A stretch of DNA of 64,000 bases. Source: CAZICM01 sp964537685. GTDB lineage: Bacteria > Myxococcota_A > Polyangia > Polyangiales > Polyangiaceae. Below, piece after piece: positions 50,629 through 58,438 of the stretch. How positions within the stretch are numbered: the stretch's first letter is position 1; each line of letters starts with the position of its first letter. The notes under the pieces were generated by a model, which was not told the origin of the DNA, did no database searches, and saw only the letters and a program-made list of their open reading frames with translations. The translations under genes and the position numbers were made by a program. Location of the stretch: contig CAZICM010000003.1 in assembly GCA_964537685.1 (NCBI GenBank), positions 1 to 64,000 of the forward strand. Reading direction: 5' to 3'.

Positions 50629-52230
50629 CTATCGCGCCAGCGATTTTAACAATGCCTGTGAACCGGCCAAATCCTGCGGAATAACCATAACAAACAAAAT
50701 CGTCTTATCGTCCCGCAGCACAGCGCCTTGCCCATTTTGCTTCAACGAGTTTTCCAATATCGATGCCGTATAACCATCTTGATAGCGATATAAATTCACC
50801 GAAGCCACTTTAGGCAAATTGCTCAGCGTAAACGACATCATCGAAAATCCCATCTGATTGCTAAGCGTCTCGCCCGTGATCGCCCAGCCCGCAGATTTAA
50901 TCCGGCTGCGCAAATCTTGATCGGTCATCTCGCCCAGCCGCCCCGCCGGCCCAGATATACCCGCTCCCCCCGAGACCCCCGCGCTCCCCGATGGTTCAGG
51001 ATCCCTCATCATCAAAAACGCGCCCACACCGCCCGCAATGAAAAGCAAGCCCACCAATGCCATCAATACGATTAAACCCGTCTTCGCTCCCGAATTCCCC
51101 ACAGGGGCTTGATACGACGATGATGGTGCCTGCTGAAATGATGAAAATCCATGCGAAGTCTGAGGATTTTGAGGGTAAGTCGGCTGAGGATGGCTCGGGC
51201 CGGGCATTTGAGGCATCGCCCCAGAAACCGTATTCGGCGTGTTTTGATAGGGAACAGGCGCGCTCGCATAGCCCATCGCGGGTGAACCGCCCCCGTAAAA
51301 TCCAGCCCCCGCGGGAGCCGGCGCGCTTCCGTACACAGGCGGCCCCTGCTGAGCCACCGGCTGAGGCCCCGACGGCCTCATCACCGCCTCCAAATGCTCG
51401 AGCATCTCCCGCGCCGACCCATAACGGAGCGCCTGGCTCTTTTGCGTTGCCTTATGAATCACAGGCCCAAGCGGCGAATTCGTTGCTTCGGGCGGAAGCG
51501 GCACCGGAGACGGCGACGCCTGCGCAATCGCGATTTCCATCCCCGTCGAGCCCTTCATCACCGTATGCCCCGATAACGCCTCGCCCATAACCAGCCCCAG
51601 CGCATATAAATCCGAACCCGGCGTTATCGCCCCGCCCGCCACCTGCTCAGGCGCCATATAACTCGGCGTCCCCAGCGCAATCCCCGCCTGCGTCAGCCCC
51701 ACCTGCGTCTTCGATTGCACAGCCTTCGCAATTCCAAAATCGAGCACTTTCACGTAATCGGGCTCGCCTTGAAAATCGCATATAAAAATATTCGACGGCT
51801 TAATATCGCGGTGAACAATCCCAAGCGCATGCGCCTCCATCAGCGATTTAAGCACCTGCGAGGTAATGCGGTACACCCGGGCAGGCGACAGCCCCCGCTC
51901 GCTCCGGATCAGCGCATCCAAAGGCTTTCCCTTTAAAAGTTCCCACGCCATAAAAGGCACGCCATTTTCGGATACCCCAAAATCAAATAGGCGCACCGTA
52001 TTGGGATGCTCGAGCTTCTGAGCCAATTGCGCCTCGCGCCGGAAACGCTCCATTTCCGAAGGCTGATCCACAAGCTCGGGAAGCAGAACCTTAAGCGCCA
52101 CCGTGCGGTTCAGATTGAGCTGCATGGCCCTGAATACAGTGCCAAAACCGCCGGCTCCAATAGGCACTTCAATTTGGTAGCGGCCGGCCAGCACATCGCC
52201 GGGCTTGAGCGTGATTGTCGAGCTTGCCAT
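50629..52230 (-). CDS. Transmembrane Ser/Thr protein kinase 3 with periplasmic domain
   Basis: A 533-residue Hanks-type kinase. GAGGFG is at residues 25-30, K47 in VALKVLL, HRDIKPSN at 139-146, DFGIAK at 163-168 and GTPSYMAPEQ at the activation segment. After a Pro/Gly/Tyr/Gln-rich linker there is one helix (GLIVLMALVGLLFIAGGVGAFLMM, about 385-408). A periplasmic domain of about 100 residues follows (GEMTDQDLRSRIKSAGWAITGE, NLPKVASVNLYRYQDGYTASILENSLKQNGQG), which looks folded, unlike the low-complexity tails of the other two kinases. ATG 52230 gives MASSTITLKPGDV. The longer frame adds unrelated residues. The propeller lipoprotein gene follows. Confidence 0.95.
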   Translation of the reverse strand: MASSTITLKPGDVLAGRYQIEVPIGAGGFGTVFRAMQLNLNRTVALKVLLPELVDQPSEMERFRREAQLAQKLEHPNTVRLFDFGVSENGVPFMAWELLKGKPLDALIRSERGLSPARVYRITSQVLKSLMEAHALGIVHRDIKPSNIFICDFQGEPDYVKVLDFGIAKAVQSKTQVGLTQAGIALGTPSYMAPEQVAGGAITPGSDLYALGLVMGEALSGHTVMKGSTGMEIAIAQASPSPVPLPPEATNSPLGPVIHKATQKSQALRYGSAREMLEHLEAVMRPSGPQPVAQQGPPVYGSAPAPAGAGFYGGGSPAMGYASAPVPYQNTPNTVSGAMPQMPGPSHPQPTYPQNPQTSHGFSSFQQAPSSSYQAPVGNSGAKTGLIVLMALVGLLFIAGGVGAFLMMRDPEPSGSAGVSGGAGISGPAGRLGEMTDQDLRSRIKSAGWAITGETLSNQMGFSMMSFTLSNLPKVASVNLYRYQDGYTASILENSLKQNGQGAVLRDDKTILFVMVIPQDLAGSQALLKSLAR

Positions 52231-52310
52231 ACGAGCCGTGGAGCCTAGCCCAAAACGCCCGGAGAATCGATTGCAGAATGCGCCCCGCCGCCAATCCATA
52301 ATATAAATAT

Positions 52311-52397
52311 TTTATCAAATTGATAAACAATTTGTTTGAATACAATCAACAAGACCAGCGGCGCTCCCGGAATGTATACAATCAAATTGATAAACAA
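52311..52397 (+). promoter_or_regulatory. AT-rich palindromes and a 17-bp direct repeat upstream of the histidine kinase
   Basis: Positions 52311-52327 form a perfect 8+1+8 inverted repeat (TTTATCAA, A, TTGATAAA). An overlapping 6+1+6 inverted repeat follows at 52325-52337 (AAACAA, T, TTGTTT). The 17-mer atcaaattgataaacaa occurs at 52314 and again at 52381, 67 bp apart. The 224-bp divergent spacer is far more AT-rich than the genes. Such clustered palindromes suggest an operator or promoter region for the HK-tnaA operon and/or kinase 3. Confidence 0.5.
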
Positions 52398-52454
52398 CGC
52401 GAACATCGAAAGAATTCAATCCACTTTCCTTGGCCTGTTCCGGCCCCTTTCCCT

Positions 52455-54491
52455 ATGATGCACATCACAAAAGTGCCCGCTTCTTCCCGACCTGTACTTG
52501 TTCACTCGCGGAACTTCCTAGAGTCGAACCTCTATGAACCGGTGCGGAACGAGCTCGCCAAGCTCGATCCTGAATACCGGATAGCCAAGCGATCCGCGCT
52601 CGATGAAACCGTGGCCGACCTCGCCGGCGGACGGCCCATGGTGATTCTCCTCGACGACAGCCTTCTCAACCAAAATGGCGAAGCCGAGCTGCCCGCGTGG
52701 GTCATTTCGTCGGATAGCGTTCGCGTCATCGCCACGCTCAAACTGGGCGCGCTCAACAGCGTTCCAGGCGTTCCCGACGACAAGCTCTGCTATGCGCTCC
52801 CCACGGGCACCAACGCCACCGCCCTCTCAAAAGCCCTGCTTTGCTCGCTTCGGGAAGTCAGCGCGGCCACACGCGCGTCCGACCTGGAAAACGAAGTCCG
52901 CCTGCTCGGCAAGCAACTAAAAGAACTCAACCGCATCGGCATCGCCCTCTCCACCGAGCACGAACATGAACGCTTGCTGGGGCTTATTTTAAGGACTTTG
53001 CGCGATGTGACCTGCTGCGACGGCGGCAGCGTTTATATCGTCGAGACCGACGAGCGCGGCGAAAGAATGCTGCGTTTCAAGCTCTTTCAGAACGACACCA
53101 TCGCCACATCCACGAAAAAATTCAAAGAGTTCGCCATCCCCATCGACCGCCAAACCCTTGCCGGCTATGTGGCCGCCACCGGCGAACCGCTGAATATCCC
53201 CGACGTGTATGCCATTGGCGCGGACGCCGAATACAAATTCAACCCGAGCTTCGATCGCCAAATGGGCTACCGCACCCGCTCGATGCTCGTTCTTCCCATG
53301 AAGAACCACCTAAACCGGACGATCGGCGTCATTCAGCTCGTCAACAGAAAGCGCTCGCCCGACGAATTTTTGGACCTGTACCGCATCGCCGAGGAAACGG
53401 AATATTTCGACGAGCGCTCGATGGAACTTGCGACATCACTCGCCAGCCAAGCGGCCGTCTGCCTTGAAAACGACATGCTCTACGAAGGCTTGGAGCGCAA
53501 AGTCAAAGAGCGCACCGCCGAACTCGAACAAGCCATGGCCGAGCTGGTTGAAAAAGAAAAACTCGCGAGCTTGGGCCAGCTTACCGCGGGCGTCGCGCAT
53601 GAAATCAACAACCCGCTCGCCTTTGCCAGAAACAACCTGCATCTATCGCGCGATCGCATCGCCAGCATCGTGCGAAGGCTCGCGGTTAGCTCGTTTTTGG
53701 AGCAAAAAGAAATCAAGCCAACTGACGCCGAAGCCTATGGAAAGCGATTAAACGAAGCGATGACTTTGCTCGATCGCCTCGAGCAGGATTCCGTCTTCAA
53801 AAACGACGTCAAGGATGTGCGGGCCGATTTATCGTCCCTCGAAAGCGAAAAACAACTCGCGCTCCTCAACGAATTTCTGGGTTATACCCGCGCCCGCAAA
53901 GACGAAGAAGAAGGCCCCATCGAAACCATTTTGGCCCGCCTCGAAACCCTGCTTACCCAGGGCATTATGGGCTTGGACCGCGTCAAAGAAATCGTCGTCG
54001 GCCTGCGCAACTTCTCACGCCTCGACGAAGCTCAATTCCAGGACGCCGACGTCGACCTCGGCATCAAAAACACGCTCACCATTTTGGAGCATTCGGCCCG
54101 TGAAAAGCAGGTCCGCGTCGTGCACCAGCTCAGCCTCAGCAAGAACTACCCCTGCTTCCCCGCCAAGCTCAACCAAGTCGTCATGAACCTCGTCAACAAC
54201 GCGATCGACGCATGCGCCAAGGGCGGCGAAGTCGTCGTAACCACCGTCGAAACGGAAGGCCATTTCGAGATTCATGTGAGAGACAATGGCCATGGAATCA
54301 AGGAAGAGCATTTGAATAAGATTTTCCTCCCCTTCTTTACGACCAAGCCCGTGGGAAAAGGCACAGGCTTGGGATTGTCGATTTCTTATCGAATTGTTCA
54401 GGAACACAAGGGCACCATTCATGTCCAGCGCAATGAAATTGGTGGAACAACTTTTAGTGTTCGCATTCCCGTTGAGCAGCCACGTACTTAA
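52455..54491 (+). CDS. Hybrid-like sensor histidine kinase with pseudo-receiver and GAF domain
   Basis: A 678-residue protein. The first 130 residues (VLVHSRNFLES, MVILLDDSLLN, VRVIATLKLGA) look like a degenerate receiver domain with an Asp at the phosphorylation place. A coiled coil (LENEVRLLGKQLKELNRIG) leads to a GAF domain at about 180-345 (YIVETDERGERMLRFKLF, GYVAATGEPLNIPDVYAIG). HisKA follows with LTAGVAHEINNPLAF, His382. There is an extended helical insert, then HATPase_c: N box NLVNNAID, G1 RDNGHGI, G2 GKGTGLGLSI. It has no membrane helix, so it senses an internal signal. The start is ATG 52455 or 52458; the frame from 52320 includes non-coding repeats. tnaA follows after 24 bp. Confidence 0.9.
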   Translation: MMHITKVPASSRPVLVHSRNFLESNLYEPVRNELAKLDPEYRIAKRSALDETVADLAGGRPMVILLDDSLLNQNGEAELPAWVISSDSVRVIATLKLGALNSVPGVPDDKLCYALPTGTNATALSKALLCSLREVSAATRASDLENEVRLLGKQLKELNRIGIALSTEHEHERLLGLILRTLRDVTCCDGGSVYIVETDERGERMLRFKLFQNDTIATSTKKFKEFAIPIDRQTLAGYVAATGEPLNIPDVYAIGADAEYKFNPSFDRQMGYRTRSMLVLPMKNHLNRTIGVIQLVNRKRSPDEFLDLYRIAEETEYFDERSMELATSLASQAAVCLENDMLYEGLERKVKERTAELEQAMAELVEKEKLASLGQLTAGVAHEINNPLAFARNNLHLSRDRIASIVRRLAVSSFLEQKEIKPTDAEAYGKRLNEAMTLLDRLEQDSVFKNDVKDVRADLSSLESEKQLALLNEFLGYTRARKDEEEGPIETILARLETLLTQGIMGLDRVKEIVVGLRNFSRLDEAQFQDADVDLGIKNTLTILEHSAREKQVRVVHQLSLSKNYPCFPAKLNQVVMNLVNNAIDACAKGGEVVVTTVETEGHFEIHVRDNGHGIKEEHLNKIFLPFFTTKPVGKGTGLGLSISYRIVQEHKGTIHVQRNEIGGTTFSVRIPVEQPRT

Positions 54492-54515
54492 TCGGCGGAG
54501 GCTTTCGGAGGGTTC

Positions 54516-55901
54516 ATGAAGAAAGAGCAGCGCACGATCATTCCGTACCGGGCAAAAATTGTCGAACCCATTACGCTTCTTCCCTACGAAGAGCGCGTAC
54601 GGAGGATCGAATCGCAGGGACTCAATGTATTCCGGCTAAAAGCGCAGGATGTGTACATCGATTTGCTTACGGACAGCGGCACCGGAGCGATGTCGATTTA
54701 TCAATTATCGCGCACCATGCTGGGCGACAACGCCTATGCCGGAAGCCGATCATTTTTTGAATTATCCCATCAAGTCGAAGAGACAATGGGATTTCCCTTT
54801 ACTGTTCCTGTTCATCAGGGCCGGGCTGCCGAGCGCGTTTTAAATTCGGTTTTAATCCGCAAGCATAAAATCGTCCCTGGCAATTCGCATTTCGACACGA
54901 CCAAAGCCCATATCGAACTCGCGGGAGGCCGGGCCATCGATTGCACCGTCGACGAAGGAAAGCGCTCCGAAGGCGAATTCCCATTTAAAGGGAATATCGA
55001 CATCAGCAAATTGGAAGACGTCATTAAAGAATATGGCGCCCGCCACGTTGCCTATGTGCTTGTGACGATCACATGCAACTCGGGAGGCGGCCAGCCGGTG
55101 AGCATGCAAAATATAAAGGATGTGTATGCAATTACATCAAAATATAAATTGAAATTGATACTGGACGCCGCCCGTTTTGCGGAAAACGCCTATTTCATTA
55201 AAGAGCGCGAAGCGGCCTACAAAGACAAAACCATTCCTGAAATTGTGCGGGAGATGTTTTCGTATGCCGACGCCTTCACCATGAGCTCGAAAAAAGACGC
55301 GTTTGTGCCCATGGGCGGTTTATTGGGCCTGCGCGATCCCGAACTATACGAGCTTCTAAAAACCCCAACGATTCTATTTGAAGGCTTTTATACGTACGGC
55401 GGCATGTCCGGCGCCGACATGGAAGCCTTGGCCCAGGGCCTTCGCGAAGTCGTCGACGAAGACTACCTACGCTATCGGATTGGCCAAGTCCGCCGCTTTG
55501 GAAAACTCCTCCAATCCTATGGTATTCCCGTGGTCGAACCTATTGGCGGCCACGCCGTATTTATTGACGCCCGTAAATTCTTCCCCAACGTCCCTGAAGA
55601 TCAATTTCCGGCGCAGCTTTTATGCGTTGAGATTTACAAAGAAGGCGGCGTACGGCCTGTGGAAGTGGGTTCCTGCCTCATAGGCCGCGATCCTGACAGC
55701 GGAGAAAATATACGCCCCGCCCTCGACCTCTGCAGGCTAACCATACCGAGGCGGGTATACACCTTTGAACATTTGGAGTACGTAGCCGATGTGGTGCGTA
55801 CGGTTCACGAAGAAAAAGGCAAAACCCAATCACGCGGCCTTCGCTTTGATGTAGAAGCGCAGGGCATCCGGCATTTCTCGTCAACATTCAAATACGTGTG
55901 A
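54516..55901 (+). CDS. tnaA: Tryptophanase (tryptophan indole-lyase)
   Basis: A 461-residue PLP enzyme that splits L-tryptophan to indole, pyruvate and ammonia. The fold matches the TnaA/TPL family throughout: DLLTDSGTGAMS, VPVHQGRAAERV, NSGGGQPVS, DAARFAENAYFIKEREA, MSSKKDAFVPMGGLL (Schiff-base K260) and RLTIPRRVYT. Three features favour tryptophanase over tyrosine phenol-lyase: Asp127 in FDTT, VEVGS where phenol-lyase has a substrate Arg (MERG), and His453 in RHFSSTF where phenol-lyase has Phe. A good GGAGGG site precedes the ATG. It sits between a histidine kinase and a response regulator gene at 24- and 19-bp spacing. There is no TnaC-type leader or permease gene. Confidence 0.9.
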   Translation: MKKEQRTIIPYRAKIVEPITLLPYEERVRRIESQGLNVFRLKAQDVYIDLLTDSGTGAMSIYQLSRTMLGDNAYAGSRSFFELSHQVEETMGFPFTVPVHQGRAAERVLNSVLIRKHKIVPGNSHFDTTKAHIELAGGRAIDCTVDEGKRSEGEFPFKGNIDISKLEDVIKEYGARHVAYVLVTITCNSGGGQPVSMQNIKDVYAITSKYKLKLILDAARFAENAYFIKEREAAYKDKTIPEIVREMFSYADAFTMSSKKDAFVPMGGLLGLRDPELYELLKTPTILFEGFYTYGGMSGADMEALAQGLREVVDEDYLRYRIGQVRRFGKLLQSYGIPVVEPIGGHAVFIDARKFFPNVPEDQFPAQLLCVEIYKEGGVRPVEVGSCLIGRDPDSGENIRPALDLCRLTIPRRVYTFEHLEYVADVVRTVHEEKGKTQSRGLRFDVEAQGIRHFSSTFKYV

Positions 55902-55920
55902 CGTCCCCAAGGAGAAGCAC

Positions 55921-56391
55921 ATGGGATGGAAAGACTTTAAGCAAACCGGTAAGATTCAGGGACGTGACGACAAGATTGCCGGCCTGGGTCTGCTCATTGT
56001 CGATGATGAGCGGGATATCGTGGACTCATTGGCGGAGAGTTTTCGCGGCACCATGATCGTATATCCTGCCTATTCGGCGGACGAAGCCATAAAACTCTTT
56101 AAAGAAAACGATATCCACGTTGTGGTCAGCGATCAGCGCATGCCCGACATGACGGGCGTTGAGTTATTCGCGAAGATCAAAGCCATCAATCCGATGCCGG
56201 TGCGGATATTGCTTACCGGATATTCGGATATAAACGTCGTCATCAAGGGTCTCAACGACGGCCTCATGTGGAAATATGTCACCAAGCCCTGGGATCCAGA
56301 AGAGCTTAAAAAACTCGTGATCGAAGGCGCCAAACTCTATCTCAAGGAATCTGGGCACGAAGAGCTCAATATCCGCCTGCTCGGCATGTAA
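55921..56391 (+). CDS. Single-domain response regulator
   Basis: A 156-residue protein with a receiver domain: LLIVDDERDI (acidic pocket), VVVSDQRMPDMTG (phospho-acceptor Asp71), ILLTGYSD (Thr99) and YVTKPWDPEEL (Lys122). About 20 residues precede it (MGWKDFKQTGKIQGRDD) and about 25 helical residues follow. There is no DNA-binding, HD-GYP or GGDEF output domain, so it may act by protein contact or as a phosphate relay. The QRMPDMTGVELF and KPWD text is typical of regulators that usually carry HD-GYP or sigma54 outputs. It is co-transcribed with the histidine kinase and tnaA, and is probably the target of the kinase. Confidence 0.9.
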   Translation: MGWKDFKQTGKIQGRDDKIAGLGLLIVDDERDIVDSLAESFRGTMIVYPAYSADEAIKLFKENDIHVVVSDQRMPDMTGVELFAKIKAINPMPVRILLTGYSDINVVIKGLNDGLMWKYVTKPWDPEELKKLVIEGAKLYLKESGHEELNIRLLGM

Positions 56392-56435
56392 TCAAAAACA
56401 AATAAAACCTTAAAAAATACGAAAGGATTGATGCC

Positions 56436-56924
56436 ATGATCACCGATGACGCCTTCAAACAAATTATGCGGCGCTGGGCGGCCACCGTTACTGTCGTCAC
56501 CACAAAGCACGGCGAACAAATACACGGATTAACGGCCACCTCATTCACATCCCTGGCGATGAATCCGCCCTCCGTGCTTGTATGTGTCAACCGCAACGCC
56601 AAAAGCCACGATCTTATCGAACAGAGCGGCATTTTCTGCGTCAACATTTTATCGGCGGAAAGCAAAGCCATCAGCGACCGGTTCGCGGGCCGGATGCCCA
56701 TGGAAGAGCGCTTTTCCGGCCTGGAGCACAGAAGCGAAGCCACAGGAGCGCCCGTACTCAAAGACGCGCTGGCCTATATGGACTGCCGCCTCAAACAGGC
56801 CATCGTCGCTGCCGATCACACCATTTTCATCGGTCACGTTGAAGCCGGCGCCGTCCCGCAGCCCGACGCCGCACCGCTCCTCTACTACAGCGGTAAATAC
56901 CATCGTTTAGGCGATTCAATTTAA
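56436..56924 (+). CDS. Flavin reductase-like FMN-binding protein
   Basis: A 162-residue protein of the flavin-reductase-like domain family. RWAATVTVVTTKHGEQIHGLTATSFTSLAMNPPSVLVCVN is the signature for FMN binding; SGIFCVNILSAESKAISDRFAG and HTIFIGHVEAGAVPQPDAAPLLYYSGKYHRLG complete the fold. Homologues supply reduced flavin to two-component monooxygenases. No oxygenase gene is present here, so its partner is elsewhere or it has another redox role. It is the fourth gene of the tnaA operon, 44 bp after the response regulator. Confidence 0.88.
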   Translation: MITDDAFKQIMRRWAATVTVVTTKHGEQIHGLTATSFTSLAMNPPSVLVCVNRNAKSHDLIEQSGIFCVNILSAESKAISDRFAGRMPMEERFSGLEHRSEATGAPVLKDALAYMDCRLKQAIVAADHTIFIGHVEAGAVPQPDAAPLLYYSGKYHRLGDSI

Positions 56925-56938
56925 TGTAGGTGCGCACT

Positions 56939-57373
56939 ATGCCCGGCTCGCCCCCCCATTTCTGCGAGCTACTCAAGCTGGATCATATACAAATCCATTA
57001 CGACAAAACGGCCAATCTGGTCCTTGTTGTCCGGACCTCCGTTCCATTTGAAAGTATTGCTTCTCTTGACGAAGTATTTGAGCGAATGCACGCCGCGATT
57101 GTGGGCATTCCCAAACGTAAAACGGTGCTTCTTATCGACACCCGCGAAGGAATTCTGCGCAACGATCCGGCTTTTGAAGACCGGCTTCACAAGCACCGGA
57201 ATGACTTCTGGCAAGGGTTTGCGAAGGCGGGGATATGGGTAAAAACCGCGACCGGCAGGCTTCAAGTCATGCGCCAGGCGAAAAGCGATGTGCGCGAAGT
57301 CGCCATTTCAATGCATCTCGAAGAACTTTTGGAATATCTCGGGCTGCCAAGAAACTATAAGATTTACGAATAA
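56939..57373 (+). CDS. Small alpha/beta protein of unknown function, end of tnaA operon
   Basis: A 144-residue protein (147 from GTG 56930). It has alternating strands and helices: DHIQIHYDKTANLVLVVRTS, SLDEVFERMHAAIVGI, KTVLLIDTREGILRNDP, WQGFAKAGIWVKTATGRLQVMR and EVAISMHLEELLEYLGL. The shape suggests a STAS- or SpoIIAA-like fold, but without the usual signature, so I do not assign it. ATG 56939 is preferred because AGG stands 8 nt upstream. It is the fifth gene of the unit, 14 bp after the flavin reductase gene, and could be the output partner of the outputless response regulator. Confidence 0.65.
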   Translation: MPGSPPHFCELLKLDHIQIHYDKTANLVLVVRTSVPFESIASLDEVFERMHAAIVGIPKRKTVLLIDTREGILRNDPAFEDRLHKHRNDFWQGFAKAGIWVKTATGRLQVMRQAKSDVREVAISMHLEELLEYLGLPRNYKIYE

Positions 57374-57384
57374 TTCGATTTAAT

Positions 57385-58416
57385 TTATTTCACTTCAATC
57401 GTTTGCAGCGAAATCATCAGCAAATCTTTCGTATGTGAAAAGCGCCCCCACACGCTTAGGCTGTACAGCCCAGGCTTATTCCGATCGCTGAGCGGAACTT
57501 CGATCCAAAAAGAATTCCCGTTCACATTCAATGGGATAGGCGACTTAAACCCCTTTGGAAAATACGTCACATAAGGCTGAGGCATTGCATAGGCGTAGGT
57601 TTTATTTAAATCGGCGGCGGTTCTTGCCTTTGGCAGATCCACCCGGGCAAGGCCGACCGCCGCAATTTGAGCATTCCCAACGACTTCGCCCGCCACCCGG
57701 ATATTCGCTCCCAGCGCGGCCTTTTTGGGCACAGGCTCATACTTGCCATAATCATCAATGAATTCTTGAGCCAAACAAACGATATGCAATTCCTTCGTTT
57801 TGGAAAGCCCAACGCCCAGCGAAGTGTGCTGCGCGGTCAGAATATTGCGGCGATGCCCGTCCATGGGAGGCACTTCGTCCATGAATGTGCGCTCAATCCG
57901 ATCTAATTCCTCGACCGGAAAGAGCGGATCTGGATCCAGCTCTCTATCCTTGGCATCCGCGAAACACGCCACATTTTCGGTCACCATGGCCACGCCGCCC
58001 GCTTCGGTGTGGCGCTGTTCGGGATACGAGCCATCCGTGCCAAAATGGGCGGTAAAGCCATGTTTAGCCATATCCTCGGCCTGGCGCTGACCGGCCTTGG
58101 CGGCCGTGGCATTCCACACGACTGGATTGAGCCCGTGCGCCTTGCGATCGCGATTAACCAGATCGAGCATATACTTCTCGGCCTGGGCGCGGGTCAGCAT
58201 ACCCGGCTGGGCCTGAGGCGTCGTGGCCGGAGCGGACGTATCCGCGGTTTTCCCAACGGTATTCGCCGAATTTGGAGAAGGATTTTTAGGGGACGAGGCC
58301 GGCGGCGAAGCTGTACTCAAGGCTGTGTTATTCACCGGCGGACGCTCGGATTGATTTCCGCTGCAGCCCATCATCAGAATAAAAAGGCCGGAAAGCGCTG
58401 TAAAACAAGCTCGCAT
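57385..58416 (-). CDS. CAP/SCP-domain lipoprotein
   Basis: A 343-residue lipoprotein. The signal (ACFTALSGLFILMMGC) ends in lipobox MMGC, followed by a Ser/Pro/Thr/Asn linker of about 60 residues. The CAP domain has MLDLVNRDRKAHGLNPVVWN, KAGQRQAEDMAKHGFTAHFGTDG, GGVAMVTENVACF and GHRRNILTAQHTSLGVGLS. These are the usual helices and the HxRxN pattern around the cleft. CAP proteins are secreted and bind or process cell-wall or peptide ligands. The C-terminal 100 residues are beta-rich (ISLQTIEVK end). ATG 58416 is used; the frame from 58488 adds residues before the signal. Confidence 0.88.
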   Translation of the reverse strand: MRACFTALSGLFILMMGCSGNQSERPPVNNTALSTASPPASSPKNPSPNSANTVGKTADTSAPATTPQAQPGMLTRAQAEKYMLDLVNRDRKAHGLNPVVWNATAAKAGQRQAEDMAKHGFTAHFGTDGSYPEQRHTEAGGVAMVTENVACFADAKDRELDPDPLFPVEELDRIERTFMDEVPPMDGHRRNILTAQHTSLGVGLSKTKELHIVCLAQEFIDDYGKYEPVPKKAALGANIRVAGEVVGNAQIAAVGLARVDLPKARTAADLNKTYAYAMPQPYVTYFPKGFKSPIPLNVNGNSFWIEVPLSDRNKPGLYSLSVWGRFSHTKDLLMISLQTIEVK

Positions 58417-58438
58417 TGGGCTAAGCCTAGCCTTCCCA

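Noticed and set aside
54516..55901. Tyrosine phenol-lyase as an alternative to tryptophanase
   Set aside because: The positions separating the two enzymes (Asp in FDTT, VEVGS rather than MERG, His in RHFSSTF) all match tryptophanase.
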